Of a DNA stretch of 39,109 nt, positions 30,779 to 39,109 are shown piece by piece. This DNA is from an uncultured Planctomycetia bacterium (GTDB lineage: Bacteria; Planctomycetota; Phycisphaerae; FEN-1346; JAACEH01). The notes under the pieces are model-generated. The model did not search any database and was not told the DNA's origin. It was given only the letters and a program-made list of their open reading frames with translations. Location: contig CAIYVX010000021.1 in NCBI GenBank assembly GCA_903929765.1, positions 1 to 39,109 of the forward strand, given 5' to 3'. Position 1 is the stretch's first letter, and every line of letters starts with the position of its first letter. Both the position numbers and the translations under genes were made by a program.

Positions 30779-33700
30779 GTGAAACGTAACCTGATTGTGG
30801 TTGTGGCCGCAGTAGTTCTGGCCCTGGGCGCCGCCGCGCCTCTGGCCCAGGCGGCGACGCTGACGGTCTACCAGTCATCCGGCGGCCCAGTAGCCGTGAC
30901 GCCGAGCCAGACGACGTATTCTCCCGGCTCGGTCGTGACGCTCAGCGACACGGCGAATTCGGGCTGCACGTTTGTCGGTTGGGTGGCCACCGGCAGCGCA
31001 ACGCTGTCGAACTCGGCAGTGGTGTCGGCAACCATGACCATCAACGGCAATTGCACCCTGACGGCGCTCTACTCCCTGCTTGTGCCGCTCCAGATTTCCG
31101 GCGGGTTCAACATGGACTGCATCATCGGCCCGCGGGAAGGCACGCAAGCCTTTGTGGCCAACAAGGGCATCAATGCCTGGCAAGGCTATGAGGCGGCCGG
31201 AGTTATGAGCAACAATCAGAATAATAACCTGGGTTCCTTCTTCTGCGACACTTCGTCCAACGACGTGTCCGTCACCCCCTCTCAGTACACGATTTATTAT
31301 CAATATACCAATTCGGTCACGATTAGCTTCTCCGGCAATCAGGCCCTGCCCGAGAACGGCCTCCTCTCTTCCACGGTCGACTCGCGGACCTACTGCATCG
31401 CCTCGGTGAGCGGCAACTACCTCCTGTCCGGCGACTGGACGGAAGTCGCCGCGCCGGCCTCGACCGCCAGCAACTCCAAACCCAACGCCATCGCCGTGGG
31501 CGGTGGAATGATGGACTCGTGGCTGTGCGTGTCCCGGACGACCACTGTGAATCCGGGCTACTACGCGGACCTCAATTTCGTTTATAGCTGGTTGGGGTAT
31601 CGGCATACCCAGGGCGTGGAGCTCTGGGCCGTTTACGCCAACGTCGTCAACGGCAGCAACTCGGTCAGGCTCATCGCCGGCACTAATTTTTCCGGCGGGC
31701 CGACCGGCCTGTTCCCGAACTCGACCGTTCTTGCTACGTACGGTGCAGGAATGGACTACGGCACGTGTGAACGGTATTTTCCTGCGAGCGGTTGGGCGAA
31801 CCCCCTCTATGAGTTGGCGGCGCCGCTGACCCTGGACAGCACCCGGATGCTGACGAGCCTCACGATGTCCTTGAATACCGCCAACTGGGCCGGCAGCATG
31901 ACCGAGGTTGAACTCTACGCCGTCACGGCGCGGGGGTGGATTGATGGGGGCGCCGCGACCCTGACCACGTCGGTCAGTCCGGCCGGCGGCGGCGCGGTGG
32001 CCTACGGGCCGCTTCTGCCGACGTACACGCCGAGTTCGGTGGTGACGATCCAGGCGACGGCCAGTCCGAGTTACGCCTTCATCAACTGGTCGGTCACCGG
32101 CGGCGGCGTACTCTCAAACTCGACGGCCCAGACGACCTCGCTGACCATCAATGCCAGTTGCTCGCTGACGGCTAATTTCGTCCCGACCTACACCGGCTAT
32201 CCTTCTTACAATAGCACCTACGGAAATGTCACGCTGTCCAGCACCGGCCCATACCTCCCCGGCCAGGTGATTACCGCCACGGCGACGCCCACCAACAGCA
32301 ACTACGTTTTTGCGGGTTGGAGTGTGACGGGGGCCAGCTCGCTGTGGAATTCGGTCGTGGCGACGACCACCTTGACCGTCAACGGCAATTTCACTTTGAC
32401 GGCGAACTTCAACCTCGCGGGGGCGGCGCCGCTGGCCCTTTCCGGCTTCAACATGGACGCCTGGGTCAGCCCAAGCATGGACGCATTTTGTTACTATACC
32501 CTGAGTCCCACATTTGGAAATGTCGGTTGCCCGAAGTCCTGGTTCGGCACCGAAACCCTCGGCTATGCGTTTTCCATGATGGACACATATGGTGCCTATC
32601 AACCGGTCGTCGACGGGACTTACCCGTCCGGCGGCACCTTGTCCGGCGGCCAGGGCTTTCCGGCCGACGGCCGCCTGGCCGACCCCACCGGCCGCTCCTA
32701 CTACATCGCCTCGCTCCTCGGCAACCCGTTGTATCCCGGCGACCAGATTGAATGGGATGACGTGAACGTGGGGGTCGTCTGCACAGTGGCGGGCATTCCC
32801 TCGGTCTCGCTGTCCCTGACCCCGGCGGGCTATTACACGAACCTCAACCTGGTCCTGGCCGCGGGGATGGGCTGCGGCACTACGCAGGGCGCCACCTTCA
32901 TGCAGATCTGGGCCGTTTACTCCACCGGCCCGTCGGGTCTGCTCTTCGACTTTGGCCAGCCCAAAGTACTTGACTCCGGCGGCGCTCTCGTGGTCGGCGA
33001 CAGCCGAACCATCACCGGACCATTCATGTGCTATGCGGATTTTATTTCTTCCGGTTCGGCCGCCAACACGTCGCCGCTCTTCACCACGATCTATACGGCC
33101 TCTGATATTTTTGACGTTACGACCAACCAAAGCTTCGGCGGAACGGCCACGGCGTCCAGAAGCGTCGCCTGCCTCTACGATTTCACGACGCCGCTGACGT
33201 TGGATTCCACCAGAGTTCTGACCGCTATCGTCGTGCTGGACAACGCCATGCTGTCCTACACCGGAAGCCGCAATCCCAAGACTTCCCGCGAACTGGCCAT
33301 CTTCGGGGCCACGGCCCTGGCGGCGCCACCGGTGGGCACCGTGACCCTGACCACGTCGGTCAGTCCGCCCGGCGCCGGCGCGGTGACGGTGACGACGACC
33401 GGAGGATTGGTCAGCGGCAAAGCGGTGGTGCCGATCATGGCCTCGCCCAACGGCGGCTACGAATTTGACCACTGGACGGTCAGCGATCCCAACGCCTTCG
33501 TCGTCGTCCCCGGGCAAGCCTCGACCACGCTGACGACCAGTCTGAATAATCTCACCCTGACGGCCTGCTTCCGCAGCAGCACCGGCTACACGGCCTCGGA
33601 AACTTATACCGGCGGAACGGTCAACTTGACCCCCGGCGGCCCGTACAGTTACACCCAGACCGTGGGCCTCACGGCCACGGCCGGCAACGGCTGGGTGTTC

Positions 33701-36700
33701 GCGAGTTGGAGTTGGGATCCGACCAACTTGTACGTCTGGAACTCGACGGCGTCGTCGACCTCCATGACGGTCTATGATACCTTCAACCTGACGGCAAACT
33801 TCGTCTTGATCCCCTACACGGTGACGACGCGGCCGACGGTCCACGGGGAGATTGGTTTTGCGCCGGCCCAGAATTTCAACTATTACGGCAACGTGCTGAC
33901 GATCTGGACCTTGCCGGCTCCCGGCTACAACCTGGTGAGTTGGGCGATAACCGGGGCGACCTACGATCCGGCAGATCTGACCGTAGCCTCGACCACGATC
34001 GCGGTGACCAACAACGTGTTCCTGTCGGCCTCGTTCACGCCGGCGACGTACACGGTGACGGTCAACCAGCCGCCGTCGGGCGGCACGATCACGATGAATC
34101 CGAGCTTTGGGACATGTTCCTACGGCAAAACAACGACGGTGACGGCCACGGTCACCAATTCGAACTACCTGTTCTCCAACTGGATCGTGACCGGCGGGAC
34201 GATTAGTTCGGTCTCCTCGTCGGTGGCCACGCTGACGGTGCAGGGGAATGTGACGCTCTCGGCGAACTTCGACGCGGCCGGCACGCTATCCGTCAGCATG
34301 CCTTCCGGGTCGTACACGGTGACGCCGGCCGGACCCTACTCCGCCGGCCAGACGGTGACCGTCGCCACCTCGTACGTTGTCCCCGGCAAGGTGCTCTCTT
34401 ACTGGCAAGTGACCAGCGGGGCGAGCACTTTCTTGACCAGCAACAGCGCTGTGACCACGCAGTTGGCCATCAACGGCAACACCACCCTGACGGCCGTCTA
34501 CACCACGGGTTCCTATGTGAACAACCTCAACCCGGCGGCCTCGGATACGAACAATGGTTCGTTTACCGCGCCGTTCAAGACCATCGGCGGGGCCCTGGCC
34601 AAGACGAAGTCAGGTCATGGCACCACCATCGTCGTACTCCAGGGCGTCTACCGCGAGGCGGATCAGATGGCGGCCACCGGCACACCCGGAAATGTCATGA
34701 CGCTCATGGGCAACCCGGGCGACCGCGTCGTCGTCACCGGGGCCGATCCGATCCTCTCCTGGAGCGCCTGCACCATTTCGACTTCGCTCCTCTACGGCAA
34801 TCCCAACTACGCCCATCTCTACTATGCCGACATCCCCGGCAGTTGGCTGCCGCAGTCCCTGACCGAGGACGACAACTACCTGACGGTCGCCCAGTCGCCG
34901 GCCGGATCCTGGTGGGCCGTAGACCCCAGCACGCAAACCAATCAGACCACCTCGTTGAACAGCACGATCATCGACACGGTCCACCTGACCGGGCCGGACA
35001 ACTACTGGGTCGGCGCGGATATCGCCTACTGGTACGTGCCGGACTCGACCGAGGGCTTCCTCATGCCGATCAAGGCCTATTCGGCCGCAACGCACACCCT
35101 GACGGTCAGCGGCGTGCTGACCAATGCTTTCGCGACCTCCCCGACCGACCGGTACTATCTGATGAACCGGACGGACATGATCTGCGGTCCGGGGCAATGG
35201 GTCGTGGTTTCCAACGGCGCCAGCAACCGCGTCTTCGTCTGGCCCTCCGCCGGCGGACGTCCGGACGGCCACTTGTATGAGGCCAACCGCCGGGCGGCCA
35301 CGATCATTTACCTGTGCAATACGCCGAGTATCGGCTACTGGACGATCCAGGGCCTGGAACTCCGGGACTCTCTGGGCTGGGGCAATTTGGGCGTCTATAG
35401 CTGCGGGGGCCAAAACAACACGATTCAAAACTGCGTGATTCATCACAACGGTTACGCGGGCATCTCGACCAGGGACAGCCCCAACGATCTGTTCCAGCAC
35501 AACATCATCGCGGACAACGGGGCGGGCTGCGCCAACTATCCCAATCAGAACGCCTATTGCGGAACGGGCCTCTTCACGGGCTACGACACGGCCACCGTTT
35601 CGACCTGGGTGTACGTCAAGGAAAACGAGATTTACGACAACTTCGATGACGCCATCACCCCCGGTAGCACGTCCATTACGATCCTCGGCAACTACATCCA
35701 CGACCACTGGCATTGGGAACACGCCGACAGCATTCAGTTCACCTCGGCCTGGGGCCGCGACAACAACAACCAGGTTTATTACGCCCTGGTCCAAAACAAC
35801 CTGATTATGAAGGGCGGCGACTTCACCCAGGCCAACAGCGCCATCGGTGTGACCTTGTCGAACAACACCTGCTTGTTCTCCTCGGGCTGGTCCCAACAGG
35901 GAGAGTACATCAACCTGGCTGATGAACATAACACCATTTATGGCGCGAATAATGTAGCCAACACGCTTTACGGCAGTTACTCGGCCCATAACAACCTTTT
36001 CTATTTGGGCCTCCAAGGCCCCTGTTGGAGCATCCCGATCTCGATACCCCTGTCCAATTATTACAGCGACTACAACCTGTTCTTCGAACTTCCAGGGGTA
36101 ACGGGCAGCTACGTCGTGGCCTGGCACGGCTTTGGCAGTGACACGCTGAACGAATACGTCGCCAGAACCGCTCTGGAGGGCACGCCCGAGGATGCCCACA
36201 GCCTCTACGCCGATCCGCAAATGGCGACCGAGCCGCACATTTATCTGCCACTGGCCAAATTCCAGAACAACGATATCCAGGGCGGCCGGGTCTACCTCCT
36301 GAATGCCAACGAACAGTCTTTTCTGACGGTCGGCGACTACATCGAAGTCGGACTGGACAACGTCACGCGGACCATCACCAACATCGGCACCAGCCAGGGC
36401 TCGACCTACATCGACTTCTCCCCGTCCGACGCCAAGTTCCTCTACAATTTCTTCGATGCGGCCATCGATTGGAAGAACAGCACCATGACCAGCAATAGTT
36501 TCGATCCGACGCTCTTGCCCACCAGCCCGGCCCTCGGCGCCGCCAGCGACGGACTTAACCTCGGTTCCAACGGCATCAACATCGCCGCCTACAAGGCCGG
36601 GCTGCTCAACGGCGCCACCACCCGCGTCCTGCCCAACTGGCCGCCGATCCCGGCCAACGTCCTGCGCTGGGCGGTTGTGGCCACCCACAGTGGAGGTGTC

Positions 36701-37204
36701 GGCGACCTCGCCGTGACCACTTCCGAAGGCCAGGTTGAGCCGCGCAGCAAAGCCGTCAAGTTCCAGATCGCCTTCGACTCGCCAATCTTCGCCCCGACCA
36801 TCAGCCTCTCCGGCATAAACGCCCTGACGATCACCGGCACCAACGGAACCAACTTCTCCAGCTACATCTCCTCGACCTCGCTCGACGTAACAGGACAGAT
36901 CCTCAATGTGACTTTGTCCGCCCCCCTGCCCGATCAGAAGTGGTACACCTTCGCCCTGAACCCGCTCCTGACCGCCGCCAACGGCGGGCCGGTGCTGGGC
37001 GTCAAGTCGGTCAAAATTGGCCTGCTGGCGGGGAACGTGACCGGCTCGGGCCGGGTCTCCACCGCCGACGTCGCCGCGGAGCGCAGCTACATCGGCCTCC
37101 CGGTCACACCGGCCACCGCCAGGTTCGACATTGACAGCAACGGCGTAATCACGGCGGCCGACCAGCGGCTGATCCAATCGCTCGTCGGCCACAGTCTGCC
37201 TTAA
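30779..37204 (+). CDS. Giant secreted repeat protein with beta-helix and dockerin-like end
   Basis: The product is 2141 aa from the GTG at 30779 (GGAG about 10 nt upstream). A signal peptide (1-25, cleaved after AQA) directs export. Module order: one InlB-type beta repeat (about 27-100); an unknown ~280-residue domain beginning LQISGGFNMD (about 103-385); two beta repeats (about 395-546); a second copy of the unknown domain beginning LALSGFNMDAW (about 555-848); five beta repeats (about 851-1243); a right-handed beta-helix region (about 1244-1955) opening SDTNNGSFTAPFKTIGGAL and rich in N-x-I turns; an Ig-like stretch; and a dockerin-like end (about 2085-2141) with DIDSNGVITAAD as a calcium loop. 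It may be a surface adhesin or a glycan-binding or glycan-cutting protein. No catalytic residues can be named. Confidence 0.88.
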   Translation: MKRNLIVVVAAVVLALGAAAPLAQAATLTVYQSSGGPVAVTPSQTTYSPGSVVTLSDTANSGCTFVGWVATGSATLSNSAVVSATMTINGNCTLTALYSLLVPLQISGGFNMDCIIGPREGTQAFVANKGINAWQGYEAAGVMSNNQNNNLGSFFCDTSSNDVSVTPSQYTIYYQYTNSVTISFSGNQALPENGLLSSTVDSRTYCIASVSGNYLLSGDWTEVAAPASTASNSKPNAIAVGGGMMDSWLCVSRTTTVNPGYYADLNFVYSWLGYRHTQGVELWAVYANVVNGSNSVRLIAGTNFSGGPTGLFPNSTVLATYGAGMDYGTCERYFPASGWANPLYELAAPLTLDSTRMLTSLTMSLNTANWAGSMTEVELYAVTARGWIDGGAATLTTSVSPAGGGAVAYGPLLPTYTPSSVVTIQATASPSYAFINWSVTGGGVLSNSTAQTTSLTINASCSLTANFVPTYTGYPSYNSTYGNVTLSSTGPYLPGQVITATATPTNSNYVFAGWSVTGASSLWNSVVATTTLTVNGNFTLTANFNLAGAAPLALSGFNMDAWVSPSMDAFCYYTLSPTFGNVGCPKSWFGTETLGYAFSMMDTYGAYQPVVDGTYPSGGTLSGGQGFPADGRLADPTGRSYYIASLLGNPLYPGDQIEWDDVNVGVVCTVAGIPSVSLSLTPAGYYTNLNLVLAAGMGCGTTQGATFMQIWAVYSTGPSGLLFDFGQPKVLDSGGALVVGDSRTITGPFMCYADFISSGSAANTSPLFTTIYTASDIFDVTTNQSFGGTATASRSVACLYDFTTPLTLDSTRVLTAIVVLDNAMLSYTGSRNPKTSRELAIFGATALAAPPVGTVTLTTSVSPPGAGAVTVTTTGGLVSGKAVVPIMASPNGGYEFDHWTVSDPNAFVVVPGQASTTLTTSLNNLTLTACFRSSTGYTASETYTGGTVNLTPGGPYSYTQTVGLTATAGNGWVFASWSWDPTNLYVWNSTASSTSMTVYDTFNLTANFVLIPYTVTTRPTVHGEIGFAPAQNFNYYGNVLTIWTLPAPGYNLVSWAITGATYDPADLTVASTTIAVTNNVFLSASFTPATYTVTVNQPPSGGTITMNPSFGTCSYGKTTTVTATVTNSNYLFSNWIVTGGTISSVSSSVATLTVQGNVTLSANFDAAGTLSVSMPSGSYTVTPAGPYSAGQTVTVATSYVVPGKVLSYWQVTSGASTFLTSNSAVTTQLAINGNTTLTAVYTTGSYVNNLNPAASDTNNGSFTAPFKTIGGALAKTKSGHGTTIVVLQGVYREADQMAATGTPGNVMTLMGNPGDRVVVTGADPILSWSACTISTSLLYGNPNYAHLYYADIPGSWLPQSLTEDDNYLTVAQSPAGSWWAVDPSTQTNQTTSLNSTIIDTVHLTGPDNYWVGADIAYWYVPDSTEGFLMPIKAYSAATHTLTVSGVLTNAFATSPTDRYYLMNRTDMICGPGQWVVVSNGASNRVFVWPSAGGRPDGHLYEANRRAATIIYLCNTPSIGYWTIQGLELRDSLGWGNLGVYSCGGQNNTIQNCVIHHNGYAGISTRDSPNDLFQHNIIADNGAGCANYPNQNAYCGTGLFTGYDTATVSTWVYVKENEIYDNFDDAITPGSTSITILGNYIHDHWHWEHADSIQFTSAWGRDNNNQVYYALVQNNLIMKGGDFTQANSAIGVTLSNNTCLFSSGWSQQGEYINLADEHNTIYGANNVANTLYGSYSAHNNLFYLGLQGPCWSIPISIPLSNYYSDYNLFFELPGVTGSYVVAWHGFGSDTLNEYVARTALEGTPEDAHSLYADPQMATEPHIYLPLAKFQNNDIQGGRVYLLNANEQSFLTVGDYIEVGLDNVTRTITNIGTSQGSTYIDFSPSDAKFLYNFFDAAIDWKNSTMTSNSFDPTLLPTSPALGAASDGLNLGSNGINIAAYKAGLLNGATTRVLPNWPPIPANVLRWAVVATHSGGVGDLAVTTSEGQVEPRSKAVKFQIAFDSPIFAPTISLSGINALTITGTNGTNFSSYISSTSLDVTGQILNVTLSAPLPDQKWYTFALNPLLTAANGGPVLGVKSVKIGLLAGNVTGSGRVSTADVAAERSYIGLPVTPATARFDIDSNGVITAADQRLIQSLVGHSLP

Positions 37205-37228
37205 ACCCGTACCGAAAGGAAGGCTCCT

Positions 37229-39109
37229 GTGATTGGTAAACTTCTTGTGGTTTTGGCCGTAGCGGTTCTGGCTCTGGGTGCCGCCGCGCCTTTGGTCCCA
37301 GCGGCAACGCTGACGGTCTACCAGTCATCCGGCGGCCCAGTGGCCGTGACTCCGAGCCAGACGACGTATTCCCCCGGCTCGGTCGTGACGCTAAGCGATA
37401 CGGCCAATACCGGATTCACCTTCGTCGGCTGGATAGTCACAGGCAGTGCCGTGCTGTCGAACTCCTCGGTGGTGTCGGCGACGATGACCATCAACGGCAA
37501 TTGTGCGCTGACGGCGCTCTATTCCGGGTTGGCACCGCTCCAGATTTCCAGCGGGTTCAACATGAACGCCTGGTGCAGCCCGGCCATGTTCAACAACTGC
37601 GTGGCGCAAAACAAGAGCCTGTACGCCGTGTACGTCGGGGAGCCGAACGGCTACTCGCTGGGCCTGGGCAGCGGAGGCCACAACGTAGCTAGTCTGTGCG
37701 CCGTCACGACGGTCTCCGACAGCGCCGGAACCATCTCGTACAACGGCACCTATTTGACCGGCAGCCAAGGCACGCCGAGGAACGGCATGCTGACCGGCTC
37801 CGGCGGCCGGACCTACTGCGTCGCCTCGGTCAGTGGCAACGCCGTGATGCCCTACGACTCGATCGACCTGAAGAACGCCGCGGTCATCGGCCAGGTTTAC
37901 AACACGGCCTACTGGGACGTCGCGCAGGTGACGCTGCCGGTGCCCGTGACCTACTACTCGGACATCAACTTCGTCCTGGCGGCCGCGAACTCCAATTCCT
38001 GCCAGATCTGGGCCGTCTACTCCGACACCACCTCGACCAAGCTCTACGACTTCGGGGCGTCCACCGGTCCGGGCATTGAATCGTCCACGCCCTCCGCCTA
38101 CTCGGGCTTCAACGCCATCTTTATCAGCAGCGAGGATCTTTATGACGGCGCCAGCCCGCCGTATTTTCGGACCGACGGCTTCGGGCCCAGCCTCTACGAA
38201 TTCTCCACGCCCTTCACACTGGATTCCTCCAGGCCGCTCCAGAGCATCGTGCTGATCAATACTCTCGCCTCGAGCAACTATAACCTCAACTACCCCGAAC
38301 TGGCCATCTTTGCCGCCACGGCGCGGGGGGTGTTTGATGCGGGCAACCTGACCTTGACCACGTCGATCAGCCCGGCCGGCGCCGGCGCGGTAACCTGGTT
38401 GCCGCGCCTGCTGACTTACACGCCCAGCTCGGTGGTGACGGTTCAGGCGTCCGCCATTTCGGGCTACGGCTTCTCCTACTGGTCGGTCACCGGCGGCGGG
38501 GCGATCTCGAACTCCACGGCCGCGACCGCCTCGCTGACCATCTATTCGAGTTGCTCGCTGACGGCGGTGTTCGTTCCGGCCTACACCAGTACGGAAAGCG
38601 CCACCGGCGGAACGATCCAGTTGACGTCCAACGGCCCGTACACCTACAACCAGGTCGTGGGCATTACGGCTTCGCCCAACGCCGGCTGGCAGTTCGTCAA
38701 ATGGACGGCCACCAACGCGACGATCTCGAACTCGACGGCGGCGACGACCTCGCTGACGGTGCTGGGCAGCTTCGACCTGACGGCCCTGTTCAGCCTGGTG
38801 CCCTACTCGGTGACGACGACGGTCTTGCCGTCGGCCGCGAACGGGATAGTGACTTACCAGCCGGTCATCGGGCCGTACTACTATGGCAACGTGCTGCAGA
38901 TCCAGGCCTATCCGGCCACGGGCTACCAGTTCGTGGGTTGGACGGTGACCGGGGCCAATCTGGGGGCCAACGTGGCCTCGACCACGGCCACGGTGACCAA
39001 CAACGTGAGCCTGACGGCCTCGTTCACGCCGGCGCAGTACACGGTGACGTTGAACCAGACGGCCGGCGGCAATGCGTCGGTCTCGCCGAGCCAGGCCACG
39101 TATTACTAC
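37229..39109 (+). CDS. Second giant repeat protein, tandem paralogue, cut by window end
   Basis: The frame is open from the GTG at 37229 to the last base (627 codons, no stop), so the gene is incomplete here. AAAGGAAGG lies just before the start, and only 24 nt separate it from the first giant gene, so the two are probably read as one mRNA. It has a signal peptide (MIGKLLVVLAVAVLALGAAAP), then an InlB-type repeat that is nearly identical in DNA to the first module of its neighbour. A third copy of the unknown domain follows (LQISSGFNMNAW, about residues 106-370), then at least three full beta repeats ending in TAxF-type strands and the start of a fourth. The C-terminal architecture cannot be seen. 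It is clearly a duplicate that has since diverged outside the N-terminal module. Confidence 0.88.
   Translation, partial: MIGKLLVVLAVAVLALGAAAPLVPAATLTVYQSSGGPVAVTPSQTTYSPGSVVTLSDTANTGFTFVGWIVTGSAVLSNSSVVSATMTINGNCALTALYSGLAPLQISSGFNMNAWCSPAMFNNCVAQNKSLYAVYVGEPNGYSLGLGSGGHNVASLCAVTTVSDSAGTISYNGTYLTGSQGTPRNGMLTGSGGRTYCVASVSGNAVMPYDSIDLKNAAVIGQVYNTAYWDVAQVTLPVPVTYYSDINFVLAAANSNSCQIWAVYSDTTSTKLYDFGASTGPGIESSTPSAYSGFNAIFISSEDLYDGASPPYFRTDGFGPSLYEFSTPFTLDSSRPLQSIVLINTLASSNYNLNYPELAIFAATARGVFDAGNLTLTTSISPAGAGAVTWLPRLLTYTPSSVVTVQASAISGYGFSYWSVTGGGAISNSTAATASLTIYSSCSLTAVFVPAYTSTESATGGTIQLTSNGPYTYNQVVGITASPNAGWQFVKWTATNATISNSTAATTSLTVLGSFDLTALFSLVPYSVTTTVLPSAANGIVTYQPVIGPYYYGNVLQIQAYPATGYQFVGWTVTGANLGANVASTTATVTNNVSLTASFTPAQYTVTLNQTAGGNASVSPSQATYYY

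Noticed and set aside
32114-33844. 576-codon open frame on the minus strand
   Set aside because: Antisense to the first giant gene; Arg/Gly-rich with no family features.
34610-37192. 860-codon open frame on the minus strand
   Set aside because: It lies antisense to the giant secreted protein, is locked to its codon phase and has a Gly/Arg/Val-heavy composition without domains. GC-rich repetitive coding DNA lacks stops on the opposite strand.

Overview
The window is GC-rich bacterial chromosome, about 39 kb. It looks like an anaerobic or facultatively anaerobic bacterium, probably of the Planctomycetota/PVC kind. That placement is inferred from three things: iron-sulfur flavoprotein genes beside a pyruvate dehydrogenase-type complex, very large secreted repeat proteins ending in a dockerin-like module, and gaps full of palindromic repeats. 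No rRNA, tRNA, CRISPR array, transposase or phage gene was seen.

Layout. At 45-4122 lie a thioredoxin-fold protein, serS, a two-helix membrane protein (all minus strand) and a Tat-exported DUF362 protein (plus strand). At 4334-11969 a seven-gene minus-strand operon encodes HdrA, an MvhD/FlxD-type adaptor, two 4Fe-4S proteins, an FAD/NAD(P)/2Fe-2S reductase and an NfnAB-type transhydrogenase. Most of its genes overlap or nearly touch. No HdrB or HdrC is present. At 12198-15816 are E1-alpha, E1-beta and E2 of a pyruvate (or acetoin) dehydrogenase. At 15860-21056 are nnrD, a small unknown gene, larB, tsaD and an S41 peptidase. At 21271-27678 are a GH78-like rhamnosidase, an eight-helix membrane protein, a 4Fe-4S DUF362 protein and an acyltransferase-3 membrane protein. 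At 27889-30615 are a small Cys-containing protein, a pterin dehydratase and a sensor kinase whose extracytoplasmic domain carries a CxxCH haem motif. From 30779 to the end are two tandem giant secreted proteins, the second cut by the window edge.

How it fits together. The central 12 kb is a redox hub. The 2-oxoacid dehydrogenase produces NADH. The HdrA/Flx-like proteins and NfnAB would exchange electrons between NAD(P)H and ferredoxin, probably by flavin-based bifurcation. NnrD repairs damaged NAD(P)H, although that gene is probably only a neighbour. The right end is a surface or secretion module: a strong sigma-70-type promoter precedes two giant proteins built from InlB-like beta repeats, a recurring ~280-residue domain I do not recognise, a beta-helix and a dockerin-like end.

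The most unusual feature of the DNA is the gaps. At least seven families of short palindromic repeats, joined by A-rich CAACAAC-like linkers, are arranged as mosaics between genes and even inside operons. One copy has been read into the hdrA reading frame and forms the C-terminal tail of HdrA.
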